A stretch of 62,120 bases of DNA from NCBI GenBank assembly GCA_020346185.1, contig CP070775.1, forward strand, positions 1,357,875 through 1,419,994, given 5' to 3'. This stretch comes from Betaproteobacteria bacterium (GTDB lineage Bacteria > Pseudomonadota > Gammaproteobacteria > Burkholderiales > Eutrophovitaceae). The notes under the pieces were generated by a model. That model was not told where the DNA came from. It was given only the letters and a program-made list of their open reading frames with translations, and searched no databases. The position numbers and the translations under genes were made by a program. Positions 54,664 to 62,120 of the stretch are shown here, piece by piece (position 1 is the stretch's first letter; every line of letters begins with the position of its first letter).

Positions 54664-55542
54664 TTAACGGCTCGCCCTGGACGGCACTCGCTCGAATCCG
54701 GAAATTTCCGCAACGAAGCTCACAACGTCGTCAACCAGCGGCACATCATCGCCCAACCCGGAGAACGCCACGACGGTGCGGCCGTGTCCGACGCCGGGGT
54801 AAACAATCTTTCTCACCGGAACACCGGCCTCGCGCAAACGCGCCTCAAGCCGGTACGTGTTACGTGGAATCACCCGCGTATCGGCATCTCCGGTAACCAG
54901 CAAGGCCGGCGGTGCGCCCGGCGAAACAAACTCGACCGGCTGTGTCGAAGGTGGTGCCGGATCGCCGAAAATCCTCTTCAAGCGGCGGCTTTTCAGCGGC
55001 AAAAAGTCATAAGGACCCGACAGACCGATCCAGCCCGCCAACTGCCCTGGTGTATGCCCGTTTGCCTCGAGGTGGCGTGCATCGAGTGCCACCATCGCTG
55101 CAATATGTGCCCCGGCCGAGTGACCCATCAGGAACACGCGGGACGTGTCGCCACCAAACGCCTGCACTCGATGGAACGTCCAAGCCACAGCGCTCGCGGC
55201 ATCGTCGACAAAGCCAGGGAAGACGACCTCGGGATAGACGCGGTAATCCGGGATAACCGCGACAAAACCGCGCGCCGCCAGAGCGCGGCCGACGAAACGG
55301 TAGTCAGCCTTCTTGCCGCTGTCCCATGCGCCACCGTAGAAGAACACCACCACCGGCGCCGGCGCTTGTAGAACAGTCTGCGGTACGTAGACGTCCAGCC
55401 GCTGCCGCGCCAGTGTCCCGTAAGCGAACTCGGTCTCCTCGCCGGCCTTTTGCTGCGGCGAGAAGGCGTTCAGATAAACGAACGGAGAACATCCGCCCGA
55501 AAGGCAGGCGAATAGCAACAGCACGAGTCGAGATTTCACCAT
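54664..55542 (-). CDS. Lipoprotein alpha/beta hydrolase (carboxylesterase)
   Basis: A 292-residue esterase of the hormone-sensitive-lipase/carboxylesterase type: FYGGAW for the oxyanion hole, GHSAGAH with the nucleophile Ser, Asp in VTGDADTRV and His in GVGHGRT. The N-terminus is a lipoprotein signal with LSGGC, so it is membrane-anchored and acts outside the cytoplasm. I use the ATG at 55542 because it places the signal at the start; upstream starts are possible. Substrate is unknown. Confidence 0.83.
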   Translation of the reverse strand: MVKSRLVLLLFACLSGGCSPFVYLNAFSPQQKAGEETEFAYGTLARQRLDVYVPQTVLQAPAPVVVFFYGGAWDSGKKADYRFVGRALAARGFVAVIPDYRVYPEVVFPGFVDDAASAVAWTFHRVQAFGGDTSRVFLMGHSAGAHIAAMVALDARHLEANGHTPGQLAGWIGLSGPYDFLPLKSRRLKRIFGDPAPPSTQPVEFVSPGAPPALLVTGDADTRVIPRNTYRLEARLREAGVPVRKIVYPGVGHGRTVVAFSGLGDDVPLVDDVVSFVAEISGFERVPSRASR

Positions 55543-55773
55543 ACGCGCTTCGACACGCATTGTGCGCGTTAGTTTACCGGTGCGCTTTTTCCGTACAGCG
55601 TGTGCGCAGGTCATGGTACTCGATGCGAACCCACCGCCGCCAGGCTATGGGAAAAGTTTGAGCGGTCAGCCACAGTTGGCGCGCTGGGTAAATAACTTGG
55701 CACCTGTTGTTATCGCCTGCCGCCCCCGGCACAAATAAACTGCCTTCAACCACAAGGGCAAATGGAGGCTTGA

Positions 55774-56103
55774 ATGACAGATACATACAAGAACTTGTTA
55801 CAGATCCGCGAAGTCAACGGGGTAGAGTCCACCAAACACGACTTGCGAATTCACGTGCGCGAACAAGGCCAACGGCCGGTAACAATACAACTCACCCCCA
55901 GCAGCCTGAAAAAGCTGGCAAAGATGCTCGAGCCGGTGTTCGACGACGACGATTACGTGGCAGCGAGGGGCAAGAGGCTGTTGAAGTTAGCCCGCCTCAA
56001 GGAAACCTATGGCGCCTGCCTGGTTGCCGACCTGCTCGCCCGCTATCCGGAGTACGACCTCGATGAGCTCGAGCGTGACCTGGATAACTTCTCATACAAC
56101 TAA
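55774..56103 (+). CDS. Small hypothetical protein, 109 residues
   Basis: GGAGG precedes the ATG, and the sequence looks like a real small soluble protein: a beta strand (LRIHVREQGQRPVTIQLT), then helices rich in Lys and Leu and an acidic C-terminus (YDLDELERDLDNF). No known family. It diverges from the esterase gene. Confidence 0.6.
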   Translation: MTDTYKNLLQIREVNGVESTKHDLRIHVREQGQRPVTIQLTPSSLKKLAKMLEPVFDDDDYVAARGKRLLKLARLKETYGACLVADLLARYPEYDLDELERDLDNFSYN

Positions 56104-56508
56104 CATTGCACCGAGGCCCGGCAAACTAGTTGCCCTGCTGATCGGCGATATTGAGGCACTGCTTGCGGTCGGAATGGTCGGAATCATTTCGACCGTGCCC
56201 TCCAACTCTTGAACCGTTGCAGAGCAAGGTAACCTGCGCAGATTAAGATCGCCTGAACTACGTGGACGGCATTGTCGGCCCAAACGTGCAAAAACGCACG
56301 CTGGTTCGTTGGCAAGCGCGCCTGCGGCGCTTGGCCGGCAACTGCCGATTTCGTCGTCCACCCAGTATTGGCATTTCCGCACAGTGATGCTGCGTCACGC
56401 TTCGCAGCGTTCATCGCGTCATATCCGTAATCTGTAACCACTCGCACGGTCAATGATTCAAGCGAGATGATTACTAACCCGTTAGTTCAATTTTCAGGAG
56501 ATACCACC
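56104..56508. other. Intergenic, no supported gene
   Basis: About 400 bases. A minus-strand frame at 56184-56453 has no ribosome binding site. The ribosome binding site of the next gene (CAGGAG) is at its end. Confidence 0.4.
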
Positions 56509-56751
56509 ATGATCAAAACCACCATCGCCGCCGCTCTTTTCGGTCTGTCCCTCAACGCCGTTGCCGCTGTTAGCGATCTTTCAAGCGTCACCCACGGCTC
56601 GCAAGCCGGTCAGGAATTGAAAGTCGGTCAAATCAGTGAGCCGCGCTTCAGCGACCGCAACGCCGGTGGCCCGCAAACCGAAGTCAAGCCTTTCGCAAAG
56701 GCCGCAGGCAACTACAGTTTCGGCGATCTCTCGAAGGTCACGCATAACTAA
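56509..56751 (+). CDS. Small secreted protein, paralogue of the one at 23834
   Basis: An 80-residue protein with CAGGAG upstream and a signal peptide ending near VAA. The mature part follows the plan of the 23834 protein: SDLSSVTHG at the start, EPRFSDRN in the middle and FGDLSKVTHN at the end, with the same spacing of EL and a KP. The aromatic Trp of the first copy is missing. Two paralogues 33 kb apart on opposite strands indicate a small conserved secreted family. Confidence 0.7.
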   Translation: MIKTTIAAALFGLSLNAVAAVSDLSSVTHGSQAGQELKVGQISEPRFSDRNAGGPQTEVKPFAKAAGNYSFGDLSKVTHN

Positions 56752-56854
56752 GCTCTTCGGTTGATCTGATCAACCGTGCGAGGGGGCTGTGAGGCAGAGA
56801 ACCTGTCTGATGGTCCCCTCGCATCTTCTGTAATTCACCGTGATGTCAGCTCAA

Positions 56855-57046
56855 TCAAGGGGGAGTGACATCGCGCCACTCCTCGTCTGAATAACGGCCC
56901 TCAGGCCGAGCTTCTATCAACGCAGCGACGAGTTCCAGCGTTGCATTGCAGTACGACCAAACCTCAGACTCATCGAATTCACCAGTACCGGTGACCAGCG
57001 TTTCGATCACTTTGTGCAGAGCGCGGCCCTCGCCCGTCCGCTTTGA
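56855..57046 (-). pseudogene. Fragment of an unrecognised protein
   Basis: On the minus strand a 63-codon open stretch reads like a folded protein (GRALHKVIETLVTGTGEFDE followed by an ELVAALIEARPEG helix) and ends in RDVTPP and a stop. There is no start codon with a ribosome binding site; a stop lies just upstream, so only a fragment seems to remain. Confidence 0.35.
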
Positions 57047-57499
57047 TCATGGTCAAAGTGAAAGACTGCTAGCGCCGACGAGAATCACCGATGAGATAAG
57101 AGCAGTGTTGGCGGCTGGTCTCAACCCATGGGTAAAGTGACTAACGGCTTTGGAGAACTTCATGTGAACTAGAAGGCACAGTAGATCTTTAACGCGCGCT
57201 CGTTACGCACCATTCGATGCTGCTAAGAATGGTCCCGAGGCAATGCATTTGCGCGTCCATGTTTTCGGTGCAGATCCGACTGGGTTTGCTTCGGGTCGCG
57301 AAGCGCGTCTGCGCATCTGGGCGTTACGCAAAGCCACGCTGATGAACTATTGTCAGCCGAACCTGGCCAGATCCTGTTCCGCCTTGCGCAGATAGTCAGT
57401 CATACCTATGTCGAGGCGCATCTCGCAGGCGCGGGCAATGCCTTGGCAGATTCGTTACCGAATCAGTATGGCCGCGCCCGGTACTGCCGCATTGCCACC
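57047..57499. other. Intergenic, no supported gene
   Basis: About 450 bases. Near 57355-57450 a minus-strand stretch ends in MTDYLRKAEQDLARFG, which may be another coding remnant. Otherwise nothing. Confidence 0.3.
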
Positions 57500-57925
57500 T
57501 CAGAACTTCGTACACGTGAACGCGGAAACCGAGAGAGTGTCTCGTTTGTTTCCGCTCATGGTCGATCCGAAAAGCTGTGCTTCGCCACCTTTCATCGTTA
57601 TTGGATTAAAAAACAAATATCCGCCTAAATCGTCCGTGCATTGAATAGTGAGATCCTCTGAAATAGCTTGAGTATCTGCCTTACATGTAACGCGTGATTC
57701 TGGGCGGCCTATCACTGGTGCAACCGACTCAATAGTCAAGGAACCGTCTTCGAGTACCAAGATAAATTTGTCCTCATGAAACCGAGCAGTGTTCCACTGA
57801 TTGCCTTCCCATTTTAGTCCCGCTTTGGCAGCTTCCTGACATGCCAGAGGTGTTTTGTTCGCTGTTTCATGCGCAAACGAATAACTGGCGAACACCAGTG
57901 GCAGAATGAAAAGTATTGATTTCAT
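57500..57925 (-). CDS. Secreted hypothetical protein, 141 residues
   Basis: A signal peptide ending near SFA and GAAGGGAA before the ATG support a real gene. The mature protein is beta-rich with four cysteines (ACQEAA, VTCKAD, IQCTDD, FTCTKF) that could pair. Base use is more A+T-rich than in the neighbours, suggesting later arrival. No family known to me. It is 15 bases after the Sel1-repeat lipoprotein on the same strand. Confidence 0.6.
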   Translation of the reverse strand: MKSILFILPLVFASYSFAHETANKTPLACQEAAKAGLKWEGNQWNTARFHEDKFILVLEDGSLTIESVAPVIGRPESRVTCKADTQAISEDLTIQCTDDLGGYLFFNPITMKGGEAQLFGSTMSGNKRDTLSVSAFTCTKF

Positions 57926-57940
57926 CGTTATTCCCTTCGC

Positions 57941-58318
57941 TCATTCCTTTTTCGACTTCCACTCACGCGCCCGACGCTGCGCTTCGGCAATTTGCTCGGA
58001 GGTCATTGTCTTTTCAATCAAATTTATTTGACCGCTACTCTTTTCAAATCCTTGTACGTCGGCAAGGCTAAACCACATGTACGCTTGCACCATGTCTTTC
58101 GGCACGCCTCGGCCAGTTGCGTACATCGCGCCCGATTGGTTTTGCGCTTTTGCATCGCCCTGCTCAGCCAATGGCTTAAACTTGGACAGCGCAGTTGCGT
58201 AGTCACCTCGTTTGTAGGCTTCCAAGCCGTCTTCAAAGTTACCAGCACAGGCAGAGCCCAACAACACCAGCACAGTGAGAAATAGGTTTCTGATCGTCCG
58301 TCCATGAGTTATTGTCAA
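57941..58318 (-). CDS. Sel1-repeat lipoprotein with IS-supplied start
   Basis: A 125-residue protein with a signal-like N-terminus (RNLFLTVLVLLGSAC) and Sel1-like TPR repeats (EAYKRGDYATALSKFKPLAEQGD and AMYATGRGVPKDMVQAYMWFSLA). The open frame starts with TTG at 58318, which lies inside the terminal inverted repeat of the IS at 58306. The first four residues therefore come from the IS, and the native start and promoter appear displaced. It may still be expressed from the IS. Function in the periplasm is likely protein-protein contact. Confidence 0.7.
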   Translation of the reverse strand: MTITHGRTIRNLFLTVLVLLGSACAGNFEDGLEAYKRGDYATALSKFKPLAEQGDAKAQNQSGAMYATGRGVPKDMVQAYMWFSLADVQGFEKSSGQINLIEKTMTSEQIAEAQRRAREWKSKKE

Positions 58319-59691
58319 ATGTGGTGTTTGCGCGTTTGAATCAGGCAGCGATCTGATCGAATTCTGTCACCTCGATTCCGTCTTTGAATCTGATTCCGGT
58401 TATCACCTTCGCCAGGTAATCGAATCCGCGTAATCGTCTCCATTTCTTCTGGGCACACTGTCCCAGTTTGAACATCATGTGCAGCATGCCGTCTCGGGTC
58501 AGGCAGCCCTTCGATCGCTTGGTCCGATGACGGATCGTCCCAAACGTTGACTCGACCGGATTGCTGGTGCGAATGCTCTGCCAATGTTGTGCCGGAAAAT
58601 CGTAGAACGCCATCAACTCCTCGCGATCTTTCTGCAGGCACTGGGCCGCCTTTGGGTACTTTGGTTCATAGGTCTTGAGAAATAGGTCAAACGCTTTGTC
58701 CGCGTCTGCCTTGGTCTTTCCATGCCAGATCGCCTGCAGCGCCTGCTTGGCTTTAGCTTGTACCGACTTGGGTAGGCAGTTCAGCACGTTCATCGTCTTG
58801 TGCATCCAGCAGCGTTGCTGGCGTGTCTCGCCGTAGACTTCTTCGAGCGCCGCCCAAAACCCCATCGCACCGTCGCCAATGGCCAACTCTGGCACATTCA
58901 TCCCCCGTGCCTTCAGCTTGAGCAATACCTCGCGCCAACTCTGGGTAGATTCGCGCACACCGTCCTCGATGACCAGGAATCGCTTCTCGCCTCGCGCAGT
59001 CACACCAATCACCACCAGGGCACACAGCTTTGTGTGCTCCGCTCTGAGTCCGCTGTAAACACCGTCCGCCCACACATACACCCAACGCTCCTTATCCAAT
59101 CGCGCATCGCTCCAGCTCCGGTACTCTTGCGCCCAGACCTGCTTAAGCCGCGACACCGTGCTCGCCGACAGACCCTGCGCTTGCGGACCCAGCAGCACTT
59201 TCAGGGCCTGTTCCATCTCTCCGCTCGACACGCCCTTCAAATACAACCACGGTAGCGCTGCCTCGAGCGACCTCGTCTTCCTCACATAAGGCGGTACTAG
59301 CGCCGAACGAAAGGTCACCGGCTCTCCTGTGATGGCGCGAACCTTGGGGATGCGAATCGTGACCGGCCCCACTCCCGTCTGCAGTTCGCGTTCTGGCAGG
59401 TAGCCACTGCGCACAACGCCTGCCCTGCCATCGTCTGTACGACGTTCACCGTGTTGCTCGAGCAGCTCCTGTAACTCGAGTTCCACCGCTTTCTTGATCA
59501 ACTGCTGAGCCCCCGCTCTGAGCATCTCAGTCAGAGGATCTGCAATCGCGTCTCGACCTCCCAGTTCAACAACAGTATTCTTCTCCATGGTGGCGTATCT
59601 CCTCAGGTTGTTTGTTTGTCTCGCAACTGCAAATCAACCAGATACGCCGCCTTCTTTCAACTCATTCAAACACCAGATTCAGTTATAACTC
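58306..59691 (-). mobile_element. IS256-family insertion sequence
   Basis: A complete element of about 1.39 kb. Imperfect terminal inverted repeats of about 25 bp are at 58306-58330 and 59667-59691; both begin GAGTTAT and end TGGTGTTTG. One mutator-type transposase fills the interior. No 8-9-bp target duplication is visible at the ends, so the flanks may have rearranged. Confidence 0.85.
58341..59588 (-). CDS. IS256-family mutator transposase
   Basis: A 415-residue transposase of the mutator (Transposase_mut) type. The DDE residues are in YVWADGVY, AIGDGAMGFW and NPVESTFGTIRHR. An HTH-like N-terminus (ELQELLEQHGERR) and the C-terminal LRGFDYLAKVITGIRF are typical. GAGGAGA precedes the ATG. 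It looks intact and so potentially active. Confidence 0.95.
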   Translation of the reverse strand: MEKNTVVELGGRDAIADPLTEMLRAGAQQLIKKAVELELQELLEQHGERRTDDGRAGVVRSGYLPERELQTGVGPVTIRIPKVRAITGEPVTFRSALVPPYVRKTRSLEAALPWLYLKGVSSGEMEQALKVLLGPQAQGLSASTVSRLKQVWAQEYRSWSDARLDKERWVYVWADGVYSGLRAEHTKLCALVVIGVTARGEKRFLVIEDGVRESTQSWREVLLKLKARGMNVPELAIGDGAMGFWAALEEVYGETRQQRCWMHKTMNVLNCLPKSVQAKAKQALQAIWHGKTKADADKAFDLFLKTYEPKYPKAAQCLQKDREELMAFYDFPAQHWQSIRTSNPVESTFGTIRHRTKRSKGCLTRDGMLHMMFKLGQCAQKKWRRLRGFDYLAKVITGIRFKDGIEVTEFDQIAA

Positions 59692-59841
59692 CAGCAAGAA
59701 AGACGTGGCTGCGATAGAAAAGCGCTAGTAAAACGAAGTCAATAAATAGTTGAAAAGGCAGCGATGCGGGCTGCGGTTCGACAATTCTACTCCGCCGCGC
59801 CCCGGTGTCGGAAGAACGCGCAAGCGATCAGCAGTGCGCCG

Positions 59842-60600
59842 CTACTTTTTTCTTTGCAGGAACTTCTGCATCGCCGCTTGCGGCTCGCCGCTGGTGTAGG
59901 CTCGCTTTTGTGTTTCGATTGCGACGGGTAGTGCGGACTCGAATGCGTCGTCGGTTAAAGCGCGGAAACGCTGCTTGGTCAGACGCATTGCCGCTGGCGC
60001 GCGCTTGGCTAGCTCGCCGGCCAGATCGACTGCGGTGTCGAGTACCGATTCCCGCGTAACGAGCCGGTTGAGCAGGCCGATTTCGTAGGCACGGCGTCCG
60101 CTGATCAGGTCACCGCTCAAGGAAAGTTCAGTGTTATGGCCGACGCCGATGTGCATTGCCATGAGAGTAGTTCCGACGATCGAGGCGAGGCCGGCCTTGA
60201 TTTCCGGCTGACCGATTCTCATCTCGGGATAGCCGACGCGCATGTCGCAGCACAATCCGATCTGAAAGCCGGCGCCCGCAGCAACCCCATTAAATGCCGC
60301 GACCGCCGGTTTGTCGAGGGCTCGGACGCCACGATACATGGCGTGCGCAGCGGTGAGCCAGGCTTCCAAATCATCTATGCCGTAACGCGACGTTTCCTCG
60401 AGATCCTGCCCCGAGCAGAACGCCTGGTCACCGGCGCCGGTGATGACAATAGCGCGTACGCTATGGTCCGTGTTGGCCTGCTCGAGCGTTTCAATCAGGG
60501 CCGATCGCAATTCATTGTTTATCGCATTAAAGGATTTTGGACGGTTGAGTGTGATCAGAAACGTGCTGCCGCACAGCTCGGTGTTCAGGGTAGAAGCCAT
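59842..60600 (-). CDS. Enoyl-CoA hydratase/isomerase-family protein
   Basis: A 252-residue crotonase-fold protein: ITLNRPKSFNAIN, the AFCSGQDLEE oxyanion loop, AFNGVAAGAGFQIG and RIGQPEIKAGL. The catalytic Glu of the GQPE segment is present, but the first Glu of classical hydratases (GGGxELA) is replaced by Gln (GAGFQIG), so it may act as an isomerase, thioesterase or altered hydratase. No ribosome binding site is visible. The IS256-family element lies just downstream of its 3' end. Cytosolic CoA-ester metabolism is likely. Confidence 0.85.
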   Translation of the reverse strand: MASTLNTELCGSTFLITLNRPKSFNAINNELRSALIETLEQANTDHSVRAIVITGAGDQAFCSGQDLEETSRYGIDDLEAWLTAAHAMYRGVRALDKPAVAAFNGVAAGAGFQIGLCCDMRVGYPEMRIGQPEIKAGLASIVGTTLMAMHIGVGHNTELSLSGDLISGRRAYEIGLLNRLVTRESVLDTAVDLAGELAKRAPAAMRLTKQRFRALTDDAFESALPVAIETQKRAYTSGEPQAAMQKFLQRKK

Positions 60601-61137
60601 GATTTTAAAAGTCGAAGGAGATGGGTTCGGAAAAGCCGGGTACGTTCGAAGTTCAAGCTGAGGTTTTGTGGTGCAGAATCACCAGATCATGTCTGATCTA
60701 ATGAATACATTTTACTTGCTGGCCACGTTTATATCGGGCCGGTTGATATTGGCCCTGGTAACGGTGCCGGTCGGTGTTGCGAGGGTTTTTCCGGTCCCGC
60801 CGGCGGCTTGCAACAGCTGGACATGGCGGCGCTCTGGAAACTCTTCAACGGGGCAAATGTCGAGCGAGACGCCGTCGGCAACATCTGCCGGGCGCAACAC
60901 GGCGTTGATGGCAGCGTTATTCTCGCTAACAGTTCAGTTTTGATCGAAGGTGGCACCCGTACCGTTACGCGTCAGCGTGGCGACGATGTTTGTCTGCGTC
61001 TGGAACATCAAATGAACCAGCCAATCTGCTCTATCTGGTTCTTCGACCATGGTGGTGGACATTTTTTGGATGCAATGCGGGCGACAGTACCCTGCGCTGC
61101 GCGCCCATTCGCGGCCCGGTGCGGAATGAATCATGCG
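60601..61137. other. Intergenic with possible nonsense-interrupted gene
   Basis: About 540 bases. On the minus strand a frame reads through (LVHLMFQTQTNIVATLTRNG...), stops at a TGA near 60934, and continues in the same frame as ...ENNAAINAVLRPADVADG... to a stop at 60712. This may be a pseudogene with one in-frame stop. Plus-strand frames here are judged shadows. Confidence 0.3.
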
Positions 61138-62120
61138 CTATACGTATGCCGGGCCTTCAATGACCGGATGCGCGGCGAGGAACTGTTCGTCAACTTCCAG
61201 GCCGATGCCGGGAGCTTCCAGCGGTCGGGTGAAGCCGCCATTGTCGATGCGGAACGGCGTCTGGTGAACCAGTTCGTCGCGGAACAGATTGTTGCATGAC
61301 ACGTCGGCCTCAAAGTAGCCGGCATTCTCGATCGCTGCGAGAAAATGTACCGATGCTGCCATGTTGATGGCTGTCATCGAGGTGTGCGGGTGAATTGGCA
61401 GCTTCCAGGTCGATGCCAATGCCGCGACGCGCAGGGCTTCGGTAATGCCTCCGGTTTTGGAAAGGTCGGGTTGCAGAATCGTGATGCTGCCGTCCTCGAT
61501 AACGCGATCGAACTCGAAGCGTGTGTAATGATTCTCGCCCGCTGCCAGAGGCAGGCGACTGTAGTTGCGAGCCTCACGGTAACTGCGATAGTCGTGGGCC
61601 GGGAACGGTTCCTCGAGCCAGCCTACACCGTGTGAATCGAGCACCGGCATAGCGGTGCGCGCATCGCTTAGCGTGTACGCCGTATTGGCGTCAGTGAGGA
61701 TGTCCAGATCATCACCGAATTCCTTTCTCACTGCGGCAACTCGGGCCAAGTCATTTTGAACCGTATCACCAATGCGCAGTTTCACAGCGCGGTAGCCGGA
61801 CTCGACATGCACACGCGCTTCATCGACCAGGGACTTTGGCTCCTGATAACCGAGCGATACGCCGCCGGCATAAGCAGGTACGGGCCTCGATGTCCCGCCC
61901 AACAAGCGATACAGCGGTATCCCAAGTGCTTTGGCGCGGATATCCCACAGTGCCATATCAATGCCGGAAACCGCCAGGCAGGCTCCGGCCCCCATACCGT
62001 GACTGGCCAGTTGCCGCTGATACATCCGGCTCCAGATACCGGTTACATCGTGCGCATCACAGCCAACGACCAAAGCTTTCAGGGTCGTGTTGACGATGTG
62101 CGCCACCGCGCCCGGGCAGC
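61138..62120 (-). CDS. Enolase-superfamily enzyme (mandelate racemase/MLE type), partial
   Basis: At least 326 residues; the N-terminus lies beyond the window. The core has AVKLRIGD in strand 2 (KxR in place of KxK), the metal ligands D in TDANTAY, E in WLEEPFP and E in AGENHYTR, Asp in LQPDLSKTGG and the general-base His in HPHTSM. It belongs to the mandelate racemase-like subgroup, which dehydrates sugar acids or racemises hydroxy acids. The lone Lys could limit it to dehydration. Substrate cannot be told from the sequence. Confidence 0.85.
   Translation of the reverse strand, partial: CPGAVAHIVNTTLKALVVGCDAHDVTGIWSRMYQRQLASHGMGAGACLAVSGIDMALWDIRAKALGIPLYRLLGGTSRPVPAYAGGVSLGYQEPKSLVDEARVHVESGYRAVKLRIGDTVQNDLARVAAVRKEFGDDLDILTDANTAYTLSDARTAMPVLDSHGVGWLEEPFPAHDYRSYREARNYSRLPLAAGENHYTRFEFDRVIEDGSITILQPDLSKTGGITEALRVAALASTWKLPIHPHTSMTAINMAASVHFLAAIENAGYFEADVSCNNLFRDELVHQTPFRIDNGGFTRPLEAPGIGLEVDEQFLAAHPVIEGPAYV

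Noticed and set aside
56777..56823. Hairpin with 9-bp stem after the secreted protein gene
   Set aside because: Loop of 29 bases and no T-run; not a convincing terminator.
60808..61299. 163-codon plus-strand frame
   Set aside because: Antisense to the enolase-superfamily gene over its 3' half; no start signal.
1..62120. tRNA, rRNA, CRISPR or prophage
   Set aside because: No clover-leaf, rRNA core, spaced repeats or phage structural genes were recognised by reading; a covariance-model scan would settle tRNA and small RNA.

Overview
The window looks like chromosomal DNA of a free-living proteobacterium, most likely a gammaproteobacterium. This is inferred from a pstS-pstC-pstA-pstB operon with long PstC and PstA proteins, a two-domain MnmC, an AlgP-like lysine-rich H1 protein, Tat-exported molybdo-oxidoreductase genes and many Shine-Dalgarno-led genes on both strands. 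No rRNA, tRNA, CRISPR array or prophage was recognised. One complete IS256-family element is present.

Bases 1-9.1 kb are gene-poor and look accessory. They hold a sugar dehydrogenase lipoprotein, an M20 carbamoylase/hydantoinase-type amidohydrolase, a pirin remnant, and a set of tiny genes: three paralogues of a 77-78 residue protein with a shared DEY-x2-GFRTGY core, mixed with two exported Rap1a/Tai4-like proteins. From 9.4 to 18.5 kb there is an H1-like protein, then EcsC, a P2-type cation ATPase with an HMA-like N-terminal domain, and a divergent S-adenosylmethionine synthetase overlapping the ATPase stop. Two further small HMA-like proteins and a DUF5132-like membrane protein follow around a divergent promoter with a tandem 16-bp repeat, and then a ChrA transporter. 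From 18.6 to 23.4 kb is the pst operon with a probable Pho box.

From 23.8 to 29 kb are a small secreted repeat protein (with a paralogue at 56.5 kb), a small-multidrug-export-like membrane protein, a phytanoyl-CoA dioxygenase-like enzyme, and a DUF1326/DUF2182 pair. From 41.4 down to 29.3 kb, all on the minus strand, runs the most striking block. Five Tat-signal substrate-binding-protein paralogues (plus a sixth remnant) and an exported alpha/beta hydrolase lead into a Sco protein, a sensor histidine kinase, a receiver, a receiver-cyclase-SARP fusion with a degenerate cyclase site, and a receiver-cyclase with an intact site. No ABC permease or ATPase is present, so the block reads more like sensing than transport. 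Upstream is an exported molybdenum hydroxylase pair resembling isoquinoline 1-oxidoreductase, closed by a clear terminator.

From 45.6 to 62.1 kb are housekeeping and scattered genes: a cupin, an adhesin-E-like protein, an FMN reductase, a PAS-GGDEF-EAL protein, a shortened HlyD-type adaptor, mnmC, a GNAT enzyme, DUF4174, an esterase, small secreted proteins, the IS256-family element abutting a Sel1-repeat lipoprotein, an enoyl-CoA hydratase-family protein and a partial enolase-superfamily enzyme running off the end. All family assignments come from reading motifs; no database search was run.
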